From Fluviicola sp. (GTDB lineage: Bacteria > Bacteroidota > Bacteroidia > Flavobacteriales_D > Crocinitomicaceae), in the NCBI RefSeq assembly GCF_029266855.1, contig NZ_JAQSWB010000001.1:372001-436000 (forward strand): DNA of 64,000 nt, written 5' to 3'. Below are positions 8,720 through 16,950 of the stretch, piece after piece (the stretch's first letter is position 1; every line of letters starts with the position of its first letter). The position numbers and the translations under genes were made by a program. The notes under the pieces are model-generated. The model saw only the letters and a list, made by a program, of their open reading frames with translations, did not search any database and was not told the origin of the DNA.

Positions 8720-8959
8720 TCAGATATCACACTCACGAGTATAATCTCCTCCAAGGTCACTTCCGGATGTTTCCAGATCATTACAGCGGTCTTCTGCTCG
8801 TGCTCTTGAATCTTTGAAAGTGTATGAACCATCTGATGATGTTACTACGTTTCCGTTATCGTCTGTGTAGATTTTTCTACACTCACACGTATAATCTTTT
8901 TTGCAAGATGCCAGTGCAAAGCCTGACAAAACTAATAATGCGAAAAATACTCTTTTCAT
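8720..8959 (-). CDS. Small cysteine-rich lipoprotein
   Basis: A 79-residue precursor with a lipoprotein signal peptide and lipobox LASC (C19 lipidated). The mature domain is short and acidic with four further cysteines (two in a CEC pair), which suggests disulfides. Many Bacteroidota genomes carry similar small lipoproteins of unknown role. It is a monocistronic minus-strand gene in an otherwise plus-strand neighbourhood. The sequence at 9002-9022, about 45 nt upstream, resembles that in front of the 6239 gene. Confidence 0.75.
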   Translation of the reverse strand: MKRVFFALLVLSGFALASCKKDYTCECRKIYTDDNGNVVTSSDGSYTFKDSRARAEDRCNDLETSGSDLGGDYTRECDI

Positions 8960-9199
8960 AATCTTACTTTTTTTAAGGTGTCTGTTATTAGTGAAACAAC
9001 TGAAACAAAGGTGGACGATAATGGGTGCAATTCTGTTACAGAAATTTTTAGAAAACTTACATTATTCCCAGATTTCTGTTAAAATGATTTAAATGAAATG
9101 GTTTACACAATGAATAAAGAGCAAGGTTTTGTGCGGAAGTAACTGGTGATATGAAACTTTAGCAGTACATTTCAATACTGAATTAACAAAAACTACACG

Positions 9200-10765
9200 A
9201 TGAAACAATTGATTCTCATAGGCTTGGTATTATTCTCATTTAAATCCCAGACCAATGCCGCTATTCGCTATGTTACTCCGAACGGTGCAGGGGCTTTGAA
9301 TGGTACAAGTTGGGCAAATGCGTATCCGGGAACTTCGCTGCAGCTTGCTATCGACGCTTCAGGTGCCGGAGACGAAGTCTGGGTGGCCTTGGGAACGTAT
9401 TATCCTACATCTGGCACAGACAGGACCAGTTCATTTAGTATGAAAAACAATGTGGCAATTTATGGAAGCTTCGCAGGAACAGAAACACTTTTGTCTCAAA
9501 GGGTATTGACTTCCGGATTAACAAGCATATTGAGCGGAGAAATCGGAGTAGTGGGTATTTCTGATAATTGCTATCACGTGCTTAGTAATAGTGGATTGGA
9601 CAATACGGCGCTTATTGACGGTTTTATTATCAGAGACGCTAATGATGACAGACCCGCAGGATTGGATGTCGGATTGGGCGGCGGATTTTATAATGACGGA
9701 AGTGGGGGAAGCGGTACCTGTAATCCGACTATTCGTAATTGTGTGATTCGAAACAATCAGGCGGTTTTTGGTGCAGGGATCTTCAATAACGGGTACGATA
9801 GTGGAAACGCTTCGCCTCAGATAATTAATTGTGTTATAACGGATAATTTCGCCACTACGGGCGGAGGCGGAATAGATAATTTTGGATTGCTGAACGGGAA
9901 CGCCAGTCCCACTCTTTTAAATTGTGTGGTTTACAATAACAGTGCTGCTCAACGTGCGGGCGGGATGTACTGCTGGGGAGGTAATAATGGAAGTGCAAGT
10001 CCAGTGATGGTGAACACCTGTTTTGTAAACAATAACGCCGTAGATGGAGGCGGAGTGGTAGCTGACCGTTTAAATTCGTCTGCAGGAAGTTCCGGAAACA
10101 GTTCGCCTGAATTGAGAAATTGTATTTTCTGGGGAAATACAGCATCGGGTGTCGGGCCTCAGTTTTTTCTGCTGGGAGGAGCTTCGTTCAATCCTACTTA
10201 TTCCAATATTGATCTGACGAATCAGACTGCTCCGCACATTCTTTCGGGAACGGGAACCGGAAATATTCAATTGAGCCCTTTATTTCGGAATATCCTTTCG
10301 GGTGTTGGCCCGGATGGGGAATGGATGACCGCGGATGACGGATTGCAGCTGCAAAGCTCTTCTCCTTGTATTGATGCCGGAGATGCTTTCGGAACAACAG
10401 CAATGGATATTCTTTCTGAGAACAGGATTCAATACAGTGCAGTAGATATGGGAGCCTATGAGTTTGACTCAACAAGTTTATTGGCCGTTTTTGAAAATAC
10501 TCAATCGACATTGGATCTTCTGTTGTCGCCTAATCCAAGTAACAGTTCCGTGAAATTGATTTACGAACTGCAGGAAACAAGGCAGGTATATGTAGCTCTT
10601 CTCGATTTGAATGGAAAGTTGTTGTGGAGTACTGATCAGGGGAAACAAATAAAAGGAGAGTACCAGCTGCAGGTTGATTTGTCATCATTCCAAAATGGAA
10701 TTTACCTGCTGAATTTTGAAACTTCAGACCAAAGACTCATCCAAAGAGTAGTGAAGACTGATTGA
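9200..10765 (+). CDS. Secreted beta-helix protein with T9SS sorting domain
   Basis: A 521-residue exported protein with a signal peptide ending near residue 20. Residues 20-110 (RYVTPNGAGALNGTSWANAY) are typical of the start of right-handed beta-helix surface proteins. Residues 165-310 hold about five imperfect repeats of 30-40 residues with GNASP...NCV...N and GGG blocks. The SSPCIDAGDAF motif matches the choice-of-anchor Q type, and a T9SS type A domain covers the last 80 residues. It is probably a surface adhesin or polysaccharide-binding protein; no catalytic residues can be assigned. Confidence 0.85.
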   Translation: MKQLILIGLVLFSFKSQTNAAIRYVTPNGAGALNGTSWANAYPGTSLQLAIDASGAGDEVWVALGTYYPTSGTDRTSSFSMKNNVAIYGSFAGTETLLSQRVLTSGLTSILSGEIGVVGISDNCYHVLSNSGLDNTALIDGFIIRDANDDRPAGLDVGLGGGFYNDGSGGSGTCNPTIRNCVIRNNQAVFGAGIFNNGYDSGNASPQIINCVITDNFATTGGGGIDNFGLLNGNASPTLLNCVVYNNSAAQRAGGMYCWGGNNGSASPVMVNTCFVNNNAVDGGGVVADRLNSSAGSSGNSSPELRNCIFWGNTASGVGPQFFLLGGASFNPTYSNIDLTNQTAPHILSGTGTGNIQLSPLFRNILSGVGPDGEWMTADDGLQLQSSSPCIDAGDAFGTTAMDILSENRIQYSAVDMGAYEFDSTSLLAVFENTQSTLDLLLSPNPSNSSVKLIYELQETRQVYVALLDLNGKLLWSTDQGKQIKGEYQLQVDLSSFQNGIYLLNFETSDQRLIQRVVKTD

Positions 10766-10891
10766 TCAGATCAACCGTTTAATTTTTCATAAGCTTCTCA
10801 TTGTGGGAATTATGTAAGCTATTTCAATAATTGCGTAACATTCTTCAGGACATTGTTTTTCATCTTTGTTTTGTAATTAAAGTCAGGCGCA

Positions 10892-11122
10892 ATGATACTC
10901 CAGTTAAATCCCGCAATATTGGTTGAAACACCACTTGGTCAGGGACAGGCAATCTTTATCATTGATTATGGAATGCATCAGAATAGTTGTTGGATCGTGG
11001 CACTGGTGGAAAGTGGGATAATCAAACATTTTGATTGTAACGATGTGGTCCTGGCTACCAATTACACTTATGGAATGAATCTGACCAAACACAAGAGTGA
11101 ACGGAAAAAGAATAACGAATAA
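10892..11122 (+). CDS. Small conserved hypothetical protein
   Basis: A 76-residue protein with the pattern LNPAILVETPLGQGQAIFIIDYG and a strand-rich body. It resembles a widespread class of small Bacteroidota proteins that start with a proline/glycine strand and are predicted to form a small beta-barrel. Function is unknown. It ends 10 nt before the DUF892 gene start and is probably co-transcribed with it. Confidence 0.6.
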   Translation: MILQLNPAILVETPLGQGQAIFIIDYGMHQNSCWIVALVESGIIKHFDCNDVVLATNYTYGMNLTKHKSERKKNNE

Positions 11123-11132
11123 AATTTTGGTT

Positions 11133-11675
11133 ATGACAACAAATTCAGGAAATAAAATGCCCATAAAAAGTACAATGCAGCCCTCCCAATTGATGAAATT
11201 ATTTGAAGACGAACTAAAAGATATTTACTGGGCTGAAAAAGCATTGACAAAAGGAATCCCGAAAATGATCGAAAATGCTTCTTCGGAAGAACTTGTTGAA
11301 GCACTGAAAAATCACCTGAAAGAAACCGAAGTACATGTAAACCGGCTGGAGAAGGTGTTTGAATCTTATGGTCAGAATGCAGTGGCTGAGAAATGTGAAG
11401 CTATGCAGGGTCTGCTGGAAGAAGCAGAAGAGTTAATGGCGGAGTGCGAAACGGGTGTTATGCGTGATGCCGGGATTATTGCTGCTGCACAAAAAATAGA
11501 ACATTATGAAATTGCTTCATATGGAACCCTGCGTCAGTTCGCTGAAACACTAGGTTTAATAGAAGCGGCAGCATTACTGCAGGATACATTGGAGGAAGAA
11601 AAAAATGCAGATAAAATATTGACACAAGTTGCTATCAACACGATAAACGTGGAAGCATCTCAGGAAGAAGTATAG
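11133..11675 (+). CDS. DUF892 ferritin-like protein (YciE/YciF family)
   Basis: A 180-residue four-helix protein. QLMKLFEDELKDIYWAEKAL, LKNHLKETEVHVNRLEKVF and AAQKIEHYEIASYGTLRQFAE match the YciF/DUF892 ferritin-like family; the E, H and E..H residues are the expected di-metal ligands. The family is induced by stress in enterobacteria, and its exact chemistry is unsettled. The ATG at 11133 is chosen over an upstream GTG because it excludes a basic extension that overlaps the previous gene. A strong hairpin follows. Confidence 0.88.
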   Translation: MTTNSGNKMPIKSTMQPSQLMKLFEDELKDIYWAEKALTKGIPKMIENASSEELVEALKNHLKETEVHVNRLEKVFESYGQNAVAEKCEAMQGLLEEAEELMAECETGVMRDAGIIAAAQKIEHYEIASYGTLRQFAETLGLIEAAALLQDTLEEEKNADKILTQVAINTINVEASQEEV

Positions 11676-11744
11676 CGAAGCCTAAATACTGGTTTGTAGT
11701 GGAACAACGCAGATTTAACTATTTGTGTTGGGTGTGGTAGGAAA

Positions 11745-11782
11745 AGGAAAGTGTATCAGACAGTAGTTTGATACACTTTCCT
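11745..11782. terminator. Strong intergenic hairpin, probable terminator
   Basis: Perfect 14-bp arms (AGGAAAGTGTATCA at 11745-11758 and its complement at 11769-11782) enclose a 10-nt loop, 70 nt after the DUF892 stop. The downstream T tract is weak, so this could also be a processing or regulatory hairpin. Confidence 0.55.
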
Positions 11783-11827
11783 GCTTAAATAAACTCCCTT
11801 ACCGGTAACATAAAAATAGAATCGTAA

Positions 11828-11852
11828 CTTTAGTTCTCACCAGAAACTAAAG
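11828..11852 (+). promoter_or_regulatory. Inverted repeat in the OsmC leader
   Basis: CTTTAGTT (11828-11835) and AACTAAAG (11845-11852) form perfect 8-bp arms ending 3 nt before the OsmC ATG. A TAACTTTA sequence resembling a -7 box overlaps the left arm. It could be a repressor operator or an RNA hairpin over the ribosome binding region. Confidence 0.4.
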
Positions 11853-11855
11853 AAC

Positions 11856-12254
11856 ATGGCAACCATATCTTCCAGTATAAAGAAAGAACTTTATAGAATT
11901 GAGCTCGAATCACCCACAGGAAATGTTGTCATTGCAGACGAACCCTTGGATATGGGAGGCCAGGATTTGGGCTTTTCTCCGGCAGAATTATTGGTTTCCG
12001 CCCTGTCTGCCTGTACAAGTGCAACATTAAGAATGTATGCGGACAGAAAAGGGTGGGATCTCCGGGAAGTGAAACTGGAAATAGATCTTGATTGGGATGA
12101 TGAAACCAATAAAACGGTAATTCATGGCAAGATGGAACTTTTCGGTGATTTGGATGAGAAGCAGAGGGAACGTCTATTGAGTATCGCAAATATGTGCCCG
12201 GTACATAAAATACTTACAAATCGCATAGAGATCAATACAGAGTTTGTTTCCTAG
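11856..12254 (+). CDS. OsmC/Ohr-family peroxidase-like protein
   Basis: A 132-residue OsmC-fold protein. C53 in LVSALSACTSATLRMYA and C114 in ANMCPVHKIL are the two redox cysteines used by OsmC/Ohr thiol peroxidases to reduce organic hydroperoxides. The SPAELLVSAL helix is diagnostic. It more closely resembles the YhfA-like OsmC group than Ohr itself. It is cytoplasmic and monocistronic, with an inverted repeat directly in front of the start codon that may control it. Confidence 0.9.
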   Translation: MATISSSIKKELYRIELESPTGNVVIADEPLDMGGQDLGFSPAELLVSALSACTSATLRMYADRKGWDLREVKLEIDLDWDDETNKTVIHGKMELFGDLDEKQRERLLSIANMCPVHKILTNRIEINTEFVS

Positions 12255-12356
12255 TTCCCTTCAATGTCATTTTTTTGAATAAATAATTGCTTTATTTACT
12301 TTTTATCTTTTACTTTGTTTTTCAAAGTACTTTTATAAACTTGTAAAAATAGTAAT

Positions 12357-12641
12357 ATGAAAAATAAAAGATTGGTCATCATTTTGTCAATAGTAGGACT
12401 TCTCTTATTGACTCCACTAATTGCCATGCAGTTTACGACTGAGGTAAACTGGTCGGCTTTCGATTTCCTGATTATGGGAATCTTGTTACTGGGAACCGGC
12501 TTGGTTTGTGAATTGATCCTGAGAAGAGTAACCGAGACCCCCAACAGGATTATTTTGTGTTTGGCTGTAATTGCAGCGCTTGTGCTCGTTTGGATGGAAC
12601 TGGCGGTAGGAATATTCGGGACTCCCTTTGCCGGATCGTAA
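12357..12641 (+). CDS. Small three-helix membrane protein
   Basis: A 94-residue protein with three hydrophobic segments: 5-25, 35-52 and 60-85. The short motif NWSAFDFLIMGILL is typical of a family of small Bacteroidota inner-membrane proteins with no assigned function. The Lys-rich N-terminus suggests a cytoplasmic N-terminus. No coupled neighbour is evident. Confidence 0.65.
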   Translation: MKNKRLVIILSIVGLLLLTPLIAMQFTTEVNWSAFDFLIMGILLLGTGLVCELILRRVTETPNRIILCLAVIAALVLVWMELAVGIFGTPFAGS

Positions 12642-12681
12642 TAAGGATTGTAGAGTAAACAGTAAACTAACTCTGATGGAA

Positions 12682-12712
12682 TTGTTTCAAAACAGATAAA
12701 TCCTTATCTTAG
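12682..12712 (+). promoter_or_regulatory. Promoter close to the DUF6157 start codon
   Basis: TTG at 12682-12684, a 20-nt spacer and TATCTTAG at 12705-12712 match TTG-N19-21-TAnnTTTG with one mismatch. The ATG at 12718 is only 6 nt after the box, so the transcript would have almost no leader. Confidence 0.5.
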
Positions 12713-12717
12713 TTAGC

Positions 12718-13131
12718 ATGAAAAAGCACACAACAAATTACTTCAATACGTTTATCTGTATTTCGGATGATTGTCCTTCCGGAACCGGAGAAGTTCCGCC
12801 ATTGAAAGGAGATGCAAAAACGGTAGCAAATATGCAGTTCGATATGATCAGCAAAAATCCGTATAAATACACTTCCGATGAGGTCTTGTTCCAGGTTTTT
12901 GCAGACAGGAATGATTTGACTGAAAGTGAGTATGAGAGTGCCAGAGAACAATTTTTCTCGAAAGGTCAGGCTTGTTTGAGGGCCTCACCGCTTACAAAAC
13001 GTTACGGCTGGGGAATTCATTTCAATGAGGAAGGAAAAATGGCTTTGTATAGTTCTGAAAGCCAGGAATACAAGCGTTTCATAGAAGATGAAAGTCTGAA
13101 AGTTGTCAAGGCAATGAAATCAAACAGGTAA
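12718..13131 (+). CDS. DUF6157 family protein
   Basis: A 137-residue cytoplasmic protein. The opening TTNYFNTFICISDDCPSGTGEVPP and the central YKYTSDEVLFQVFADRND block match the DUF6157 family, which has no known function. The KRYGWGIHFNEEGKMALY stretch near the C-terminus is also conserved in the family. It starts a three-gene run with a membrane protein and a lipoprotein. Confidence 0.85.
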   Translation: MKKHTTNYFNTFICISDDCPSGTGEVPPLKGDAKTVANMQFDMISKNPYKYTSDEVLFQVFADRNDLTESEYESAREQFFSKGQACLRASPLTKRYGWGIHFNEEGKMALYSSESQEYKRFIEDESLKVVKAMKSNR

Positions 13132-13137
13132 GTGAAA

Positions 13138-13539
13138 ATGCAATCAGCCGGTAAATGGAGATTAACTCCCAGGAGGCTCTTCCTTTTGGATGGCTTGGGG
13201 GCGTGTGTGACCGCTGTAGTCTTGACTGCAATGCTGATCCTTTTTCAAAAAGCTGTCGGAATGCCGCAATTCGCGTTGAAGGTTCTCTCGTTCTGCGCGG
13301 TCGTTTTTGCTGTTTATTCGCTTTCCTGTTTCTTCTTTCTAAAGAAGAATTGGCAAACCTTTCTGAAAATTATTGCTGTAGCCAATTTCCTGTACTGTTG
13401 TCTGACAACCTTTTTTGTGATCTTCTATTTTGAAGGACTCACTGTCCTGGGACTTTGCTATTTCCTGTTTGAAATAACAATTATTCTTTCACTGGTCTTT
13501 TTGGAGATTAAATCTACTAATAAACCGATTGAAAAATGA
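13138..13539 (+). CDS. Four-helix membrane protein, unknown
   Basis: A 133-residue protein with four hydrophobic helices (about residues 18-38, 46-66, 73-95 and 100-122). It begins with a basic N-terminus (SAGKWRLTPRR). Similar small proteins are common in Bacteroidota, but I cannot name a family. The ATG at 13138 is preferred to the GTG at 13132 that abuts the previous stop. It overlaps the following lipoprotein gene by 4 nt. Confidence 0.7.
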   Translation: MQSAGKWRLTPRRLFLLDGLGACVTAVVLTAMLILFQKAVGMPQFALKVLSFCAVVFAVYSLSCFFFLKKNWQTFLKIIAVANFLYCCLTTFFVIFYFEGLTVLGLCYFLFEITIILSLVFLEIKSTNKPIEK

Positions 13540-13988
13540 AGCCTTTTTTTAAAACAATTCCGGTACTTTTTTTAGGGATATCAGTATCTTGTTCTAATAA
13601 CAAGAATGAAAACACCTTGCGCAATGAAGATCAATCGTTTATCAGGGAACTGGGCATTTTGGATTCCCTGGAAGAAATAGAGTTGTTCGAATCCAATGGT
13701 GGTTTTAAAGGATTCAAACAGTCCGGGAATTTCATTACGAAAAAAAGAATAGCAAGTTATTGGATCGAAGACGGGGAGAAGGAGGTGCATTCAGCCTTTT
13801 TTAGTACGGATATAGATTCCATTTCTCAAACTGATTTAGTAAGCAAACTGACCTATGCATCTTATTTAACGGTCTACAAAACAGACGGAAGTTCTTTTAG
13901 AGTATATGTGGATGCAGACAGCGTTCGCACTTATCAGTTCTTTAACAAAGCAAAGGAAAATTGGGAAAAGTACCGGGAGAATAAATAG
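13536..13988 (+). CDS. Hypothetical lipoprotein
   Basis: A 150-residue precursor with a signal peptide and lipobox-like VSCS (Cys near residue 19). The mature part is acidic with alternating strands and no recognised domain. Its ATG overlaps the stop of the membrane protein gene, which implies translational coupling and perhaps a joint envelope function. Confidence 0.65.
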   Translation: MKPFFKTIPVLFLGISVSCSNNKNENTLRNEDQSFIRELGILDSLEEIELFESNGGFKGFKQSGNFITKKRIASYWIEDGEKEVHSAFFSTDIDSISQTDLVSKLTYASYLTVYKTDGSSFRVYVDADSVRTYQFFNKAKENWEKYRENK

Positions 13989-14109
13989 GATTAAAGCAGG
14001 AAGAGTATTTATAAGGAATGAAAAATTAGATTAATTTTAGACCTTAATCATTGATTACTCCTGCAATGAAAAACACCTTTTTCTCATTTCAAATTTCAGA
14101 ATACTAGCC

Positions 14110-14733
14110 ATGTCAATCAAAACAATGCTTTATTCGATCTTTGCGAAGGATCACACTTCTGTCTGGAAGCAATTCGCTGCTGAAAATAATGGAAACTATA
14201 TTATTGGTAAAGGTTCTCATTTTGATCGTGTTGAAATAAGTTACTTAAATTATCTGATCATATTCGATCAATACATTTTCTATCAGGTAGTTGGAGGGCG
14301 CTCGTTTGACACTCAGTTTACACGGATAAGAATGGAATTTAAATCGCGGGATGATCTTCAGTTCAGGCTGACACATCAATACTTGGTTGATATTATCGGA
14401 AAGATTTTCGGACTGCAGGATATTCAGATCGGCGATAAATTGTTTGACAGGAGTTTTCTCATTAAGGGAAACGATGAATTCAAGGTTCAAACCTTATTGT
14501 CAAATGAAGTAATCAAAGAGATAATCTTAGCTCAAAAAGACATTCATTTGCAGATCCTGAAAGAAGAAGGTGTCTATGATGAACCAATACAGGAAGGAAA
14601 TTCCATGTTGTATTTTCTTTCGAAAACAATGGTAAAGAACATAGAAGATCTCAATGTTTTATTGAAATTATATAAGGAAGTAATTGATCAGCTTTCAAAG
14701 CTGGGATCAGCTCAAGCCTTAAAACACTCCTAA
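14110..14733 (+). CDS. Hypothetical cytoplasmic protein
   Basis: A 207-residue protein without signal peptide or membrane helices. The segment RSFLIKGNDEFKVQTLLSNE resembles a motif seen in DUF3137-type proteins, but the match is weak and I do not assign the family. The C-terminal third is helical. It ends 5 nt before a GNAT start, so the two genes are probably co-transcribed. Confidence 0.6.
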   Translation: MSIKTMLYSIFAKDHTSVWKQFAAENNGNYIIGKGSHFDRVEISYLNYLIIFDQYIFYQVVGGRSFDTQFTRIRMEFKSRDDLQFRLTHQYLVDIIGKIFGLQDIQIGDKLFDRSFLIKGNDEFKVQTLLSNEVIKEIILAQKDIHLQILKEEGVYDEPIQEGNSMLYFLSKTMVKNIEDLNVLLKLYKEVIDQLSKLGSAQALKHS

Positions 14734-14738
14734 TTTCC

Positions 14739-15287
14739 ATGAGCGAACTAGTACTAAAAACCGAACGGCTAATCTTGAAAGAATTCACTTTAAGTGATTT
14801 GAATAAGATTCATGAACTTCATTCTTTGCCGGAAACGGATGAGTTCAATACGATGGGAATCCCGGAAAATATTCGGGTAACGGAAAAGTTGCTGGAAGAA
14901 TGGCTGGGCATTCAAAAGCTTGAGCCGCGAATGAAATATGTGTTTAAGATTGAACAGGGTGACAGCTTTATCGGATTGATCGGACTGAACATGGGTAAAC
15001 TCAATTACAAAACCGGTGAAATTTGGTATAAACTCCACAAAGATTTCTGGGGAAAGGGTTTTGCCACCGAAGCACTTATCCGTTTGTTGGAGTTTTGCTT
15101 CTCAGACTTGAAACTGCATCGGATTGAGGCTGGTTGCGCAGTTGAGAATATTGGCTCAATTAAAGTGCTTGAGAAGGTTGGAATGGTCCGGGAAGGACGA
15201 ACCAGGAAGAAGCTTCCGATCCGGGGAGAGTGGAAAGACAATTACTTCTATGCTATTTTGGAGGAAGATTTTGTCATTGAATCTTGA
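14739..15287 (+). CDS. GNAT N-acetyltransferase (RimJ/RimL type)
   Basis: A 182-residue protein starting with LKTERLILKEFTLSDL. It has the acetyl-CoA loop in FWGKGFATEAL and the terminal block LHRIEAGCAVENIGSIKVLEKVGM then REGRTRKK, all diagnostic of RimJ/RimL-like acetyltransferases. The acceptor is unknown. It is the better-conserved of the two RimJ-type genes here (the other is 1818-2366). A lipoprotein gene follows after 31 nt. Confidence 0.92.
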   Translation: MSELVLKTERLILKEFTLSDLNKIHELHSLPETDEFNTMGIPENIRVTEKLLEEWLGIQKLEPRMKYVFKIEQGDSFIGLIGLNMGKLNYKTGEIWYKLHKDFWGKGFATEALIRLLEFCFSDLKLHRIEAGCAVENIGSIKVLEKVGMVREGRTRKKLPIRGEWKDNYFYAILEEDFVIES

Positions 15288-15318
15288 TCTTTTTCTTAAG
15301 TTCGCTAAAACTTTCTTT

Positions 15319-15909
15319 ATGATTAAGATCTGTTTCAAACTCATTTTATTAAGTGTTTTTTTGTTAGGATGTGGACAAAAAAATGAAGAAACTCCTCAAA
15401 CAATCTCAACCAATGAGGAATTACTTGAAGTGTCGGATAAAACCGAAATTTTCTTCGAAGTAAAAATAGCTGATCCGGAAGAACTGAAAAATTCACCCGA
15501 TGGAATAATTCCATGGATCTCAATTCAGGATGCAGATCAGGAAGTCAATCAATTAGTTGGAAAAAATGAAATCGTAGTGAAAGAGAATCGTGTCGACTTA
15601 ACGATTGATTATCCACTTGATAATCCTGCTACAATTGAATTGAGATCAGACAAAAAGTCAGGATTTACAAAATCCGAATTGGTTTTGAAAGTTCAAAAGG
15701 AATACAAACGAATCTATGAGGAAGAAGAAAAGACGGCAAAAACAAAACCAATTCCAATCGGAGACAGAAAAAGCATAGTTAATCGAAATGCAACCGATGG
15801 AAAATATGGCGTTTGGGGACATGATTTGAGTGATTTGGACTTATCTGAAATAATTGTTCATAGGAAGCAGGGTAAGAAAACAAGATTGGAATTATATATT
15901 GAGAGTTAA
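15319..15909 (+). CDS. Hypothetical lipoprotein
   Basis: A 196-residue precursor with signal peptide and lipobox LLGC (Cys near 17). The mature domain is charged (many K, E and D) and predicted to be strand-rich, with no recognised family. The reading frame is open well upstream into the GNAT gene, but the ATG at 15319 gives the signal peptide and is the credible start. It probably sits in the periplasm or on the outer membrane. Confidence 0.65.
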   Translation: MIKICFKLILLSVFLLGCGQKNEETPQTISTNEELLEVSDKTEIFFEVKIADPEELKNSPDGIIPWISIQDADQEVNQLVGKNEIVVKENRVDLTIDYPLDNPATIELRSDKKSGFTKSELVLKVQKEYKRIYEEEEKTAKTKPIPIGDRKSIVNRNATDGKYGVWGHDLSDLDLSEIIVHRKQGKKTRLELYIES

Positions 15910-15922
15910 TAGTTTTCTTTAA

Positions 15923-15986
15923 AAAAATAAAATATTACCTGATTTTATAAGGAATTCAAAACAAATCAATAAAAATAAAATATTAC
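15923..15986 (+). repeat. 16-bp direct repeats upstream of AraC gene
   Basis: AAAAATAAAATATTAC occurs at 15923-15938 and again at 15971-15986, 48 bp apart. The second copy ends 40 bp before the AraC-family start at 16026. Paired direct repeats are the usual layout of AraC-family binding sites, so autoregulation is plausible. Confidence 0.45.
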
Positions 15987-16025
15987 GTCATATTTCATCA
16001 TTGTAAATCGTAAGTTTAAGCCATA

Positions 16026-16847
16026 ATGAGTATCGTATCCTTTCCCCATCCGAATAAACTCCTGGTCATAGAACCTCTGGATTACCGGAATGCCTATGAT
16101 TTTCATAGCCCGCACCGGCATGATTACTTTGAAATCATCCTGGTGAATGAAGGAGAGGGACACCAATTCATTGATTTTACCAGGACCGACTTGAAGGCAT
16201 TGGAGATTTATACCGTTTATCCCGGTCAAATTCATTTGCTTAACCGCGATACGGCACAGGGCTTATTGATCCAGTTCCACAAAAACATTTTTGATTTTAT
16301 CTTTCCCATCAAGCATCATCATCTCTATTTTCAAAATCCTCAAATCCGCCTTAGTCCTGAAGCCTTTAGCCATATTTATGCCTTGACGAATCAGATATTT
16401 CAATTATGCCAGGTAACTAATTTGAGTAATTTGTCGATTCATAAAGCATACAGTTACCTGGAAATTATTCTCATTACGCTAATAGAGCACAGCAACCAGG
16501 CATTTGCAGTGGAAGACAGCAGTTTTGTAAGTAAATTCCTTTCATTGATCAGTGAGCATACAAAAGAGAAAAGAAAGGTTTCTGATTATGCGGAAATGAT
16601 GAATTACAGTACAGACAAATTGACCACTTTGTGTAAGAAATACCTTGGTAAGGCTCCGCTCAAATTAATTCACGAGGAATTGCTTATTGAAATCCGGAGA
16701 ATGATGGTGGTAAGCGATCTTTCCTTAAAAGAGATTTCTTATGAGCTGAACTTTGATACAACAGCCAATTTCAGCGCTTTCATCAAAAATGCTACCGGTC
16801 TGACTCCAAAAGAATTACAGGAATCCTTGTTGGCTAATTACCGCTAG
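16026..16847 (+). CDS. AraC-family transcriptional regulator
   Basis: A 273-residue protein with an N-terminal cupin-like sensor domain (residues 20-110, with HSPHRHDYFEIILVNEGEG as the metal or ligand-binding strand). A C-terminal double helix-turn-helix covers residues 170-268 and ends in the AraC signature FSAFIKNATGLTPKEL. It is predicted to activate or repress transcription in response to a small molecule. No adjacent enzyme operon points to the ligand; the direct repeats at 15923-15986 may be its own sites. The downstream T9SS gene is a possible target. Confidence 0.9.
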   Translation: MSIVSFPHPNKLLVIEPLDYRNAYDFHSPHRHDYFEIILVNEGEGHQFIDFTRTDLKALEIYTVYPGQIHLLNRDTAQGLLIQFHKNIFDFIFPIKHHHLYFQNPQIRLSPEAFSHIYALTNQIFQLCQVTNLSNLSIHKAYSYLEIILITLIEHSNQAFAVEDSSFVSKFLSLISEHTKEKRKVSDYAEMMNYSTDKLTTLCKKYLGKAPLKLIHEELLIEIRRMMVVSDLSLKEISYELNFDTTANFSAFIKNATGLTPKELQESLLANYR

Positions 16848-16950
16848 GAAACCCTGGCTCCTAAATTCATAACTCTTTACGGCATTTTCATAACCGGAAC
16901 GGACAGCTAAGTACCTAGCTTTGTCTCATTCACCCATAAATAAGTTTACT

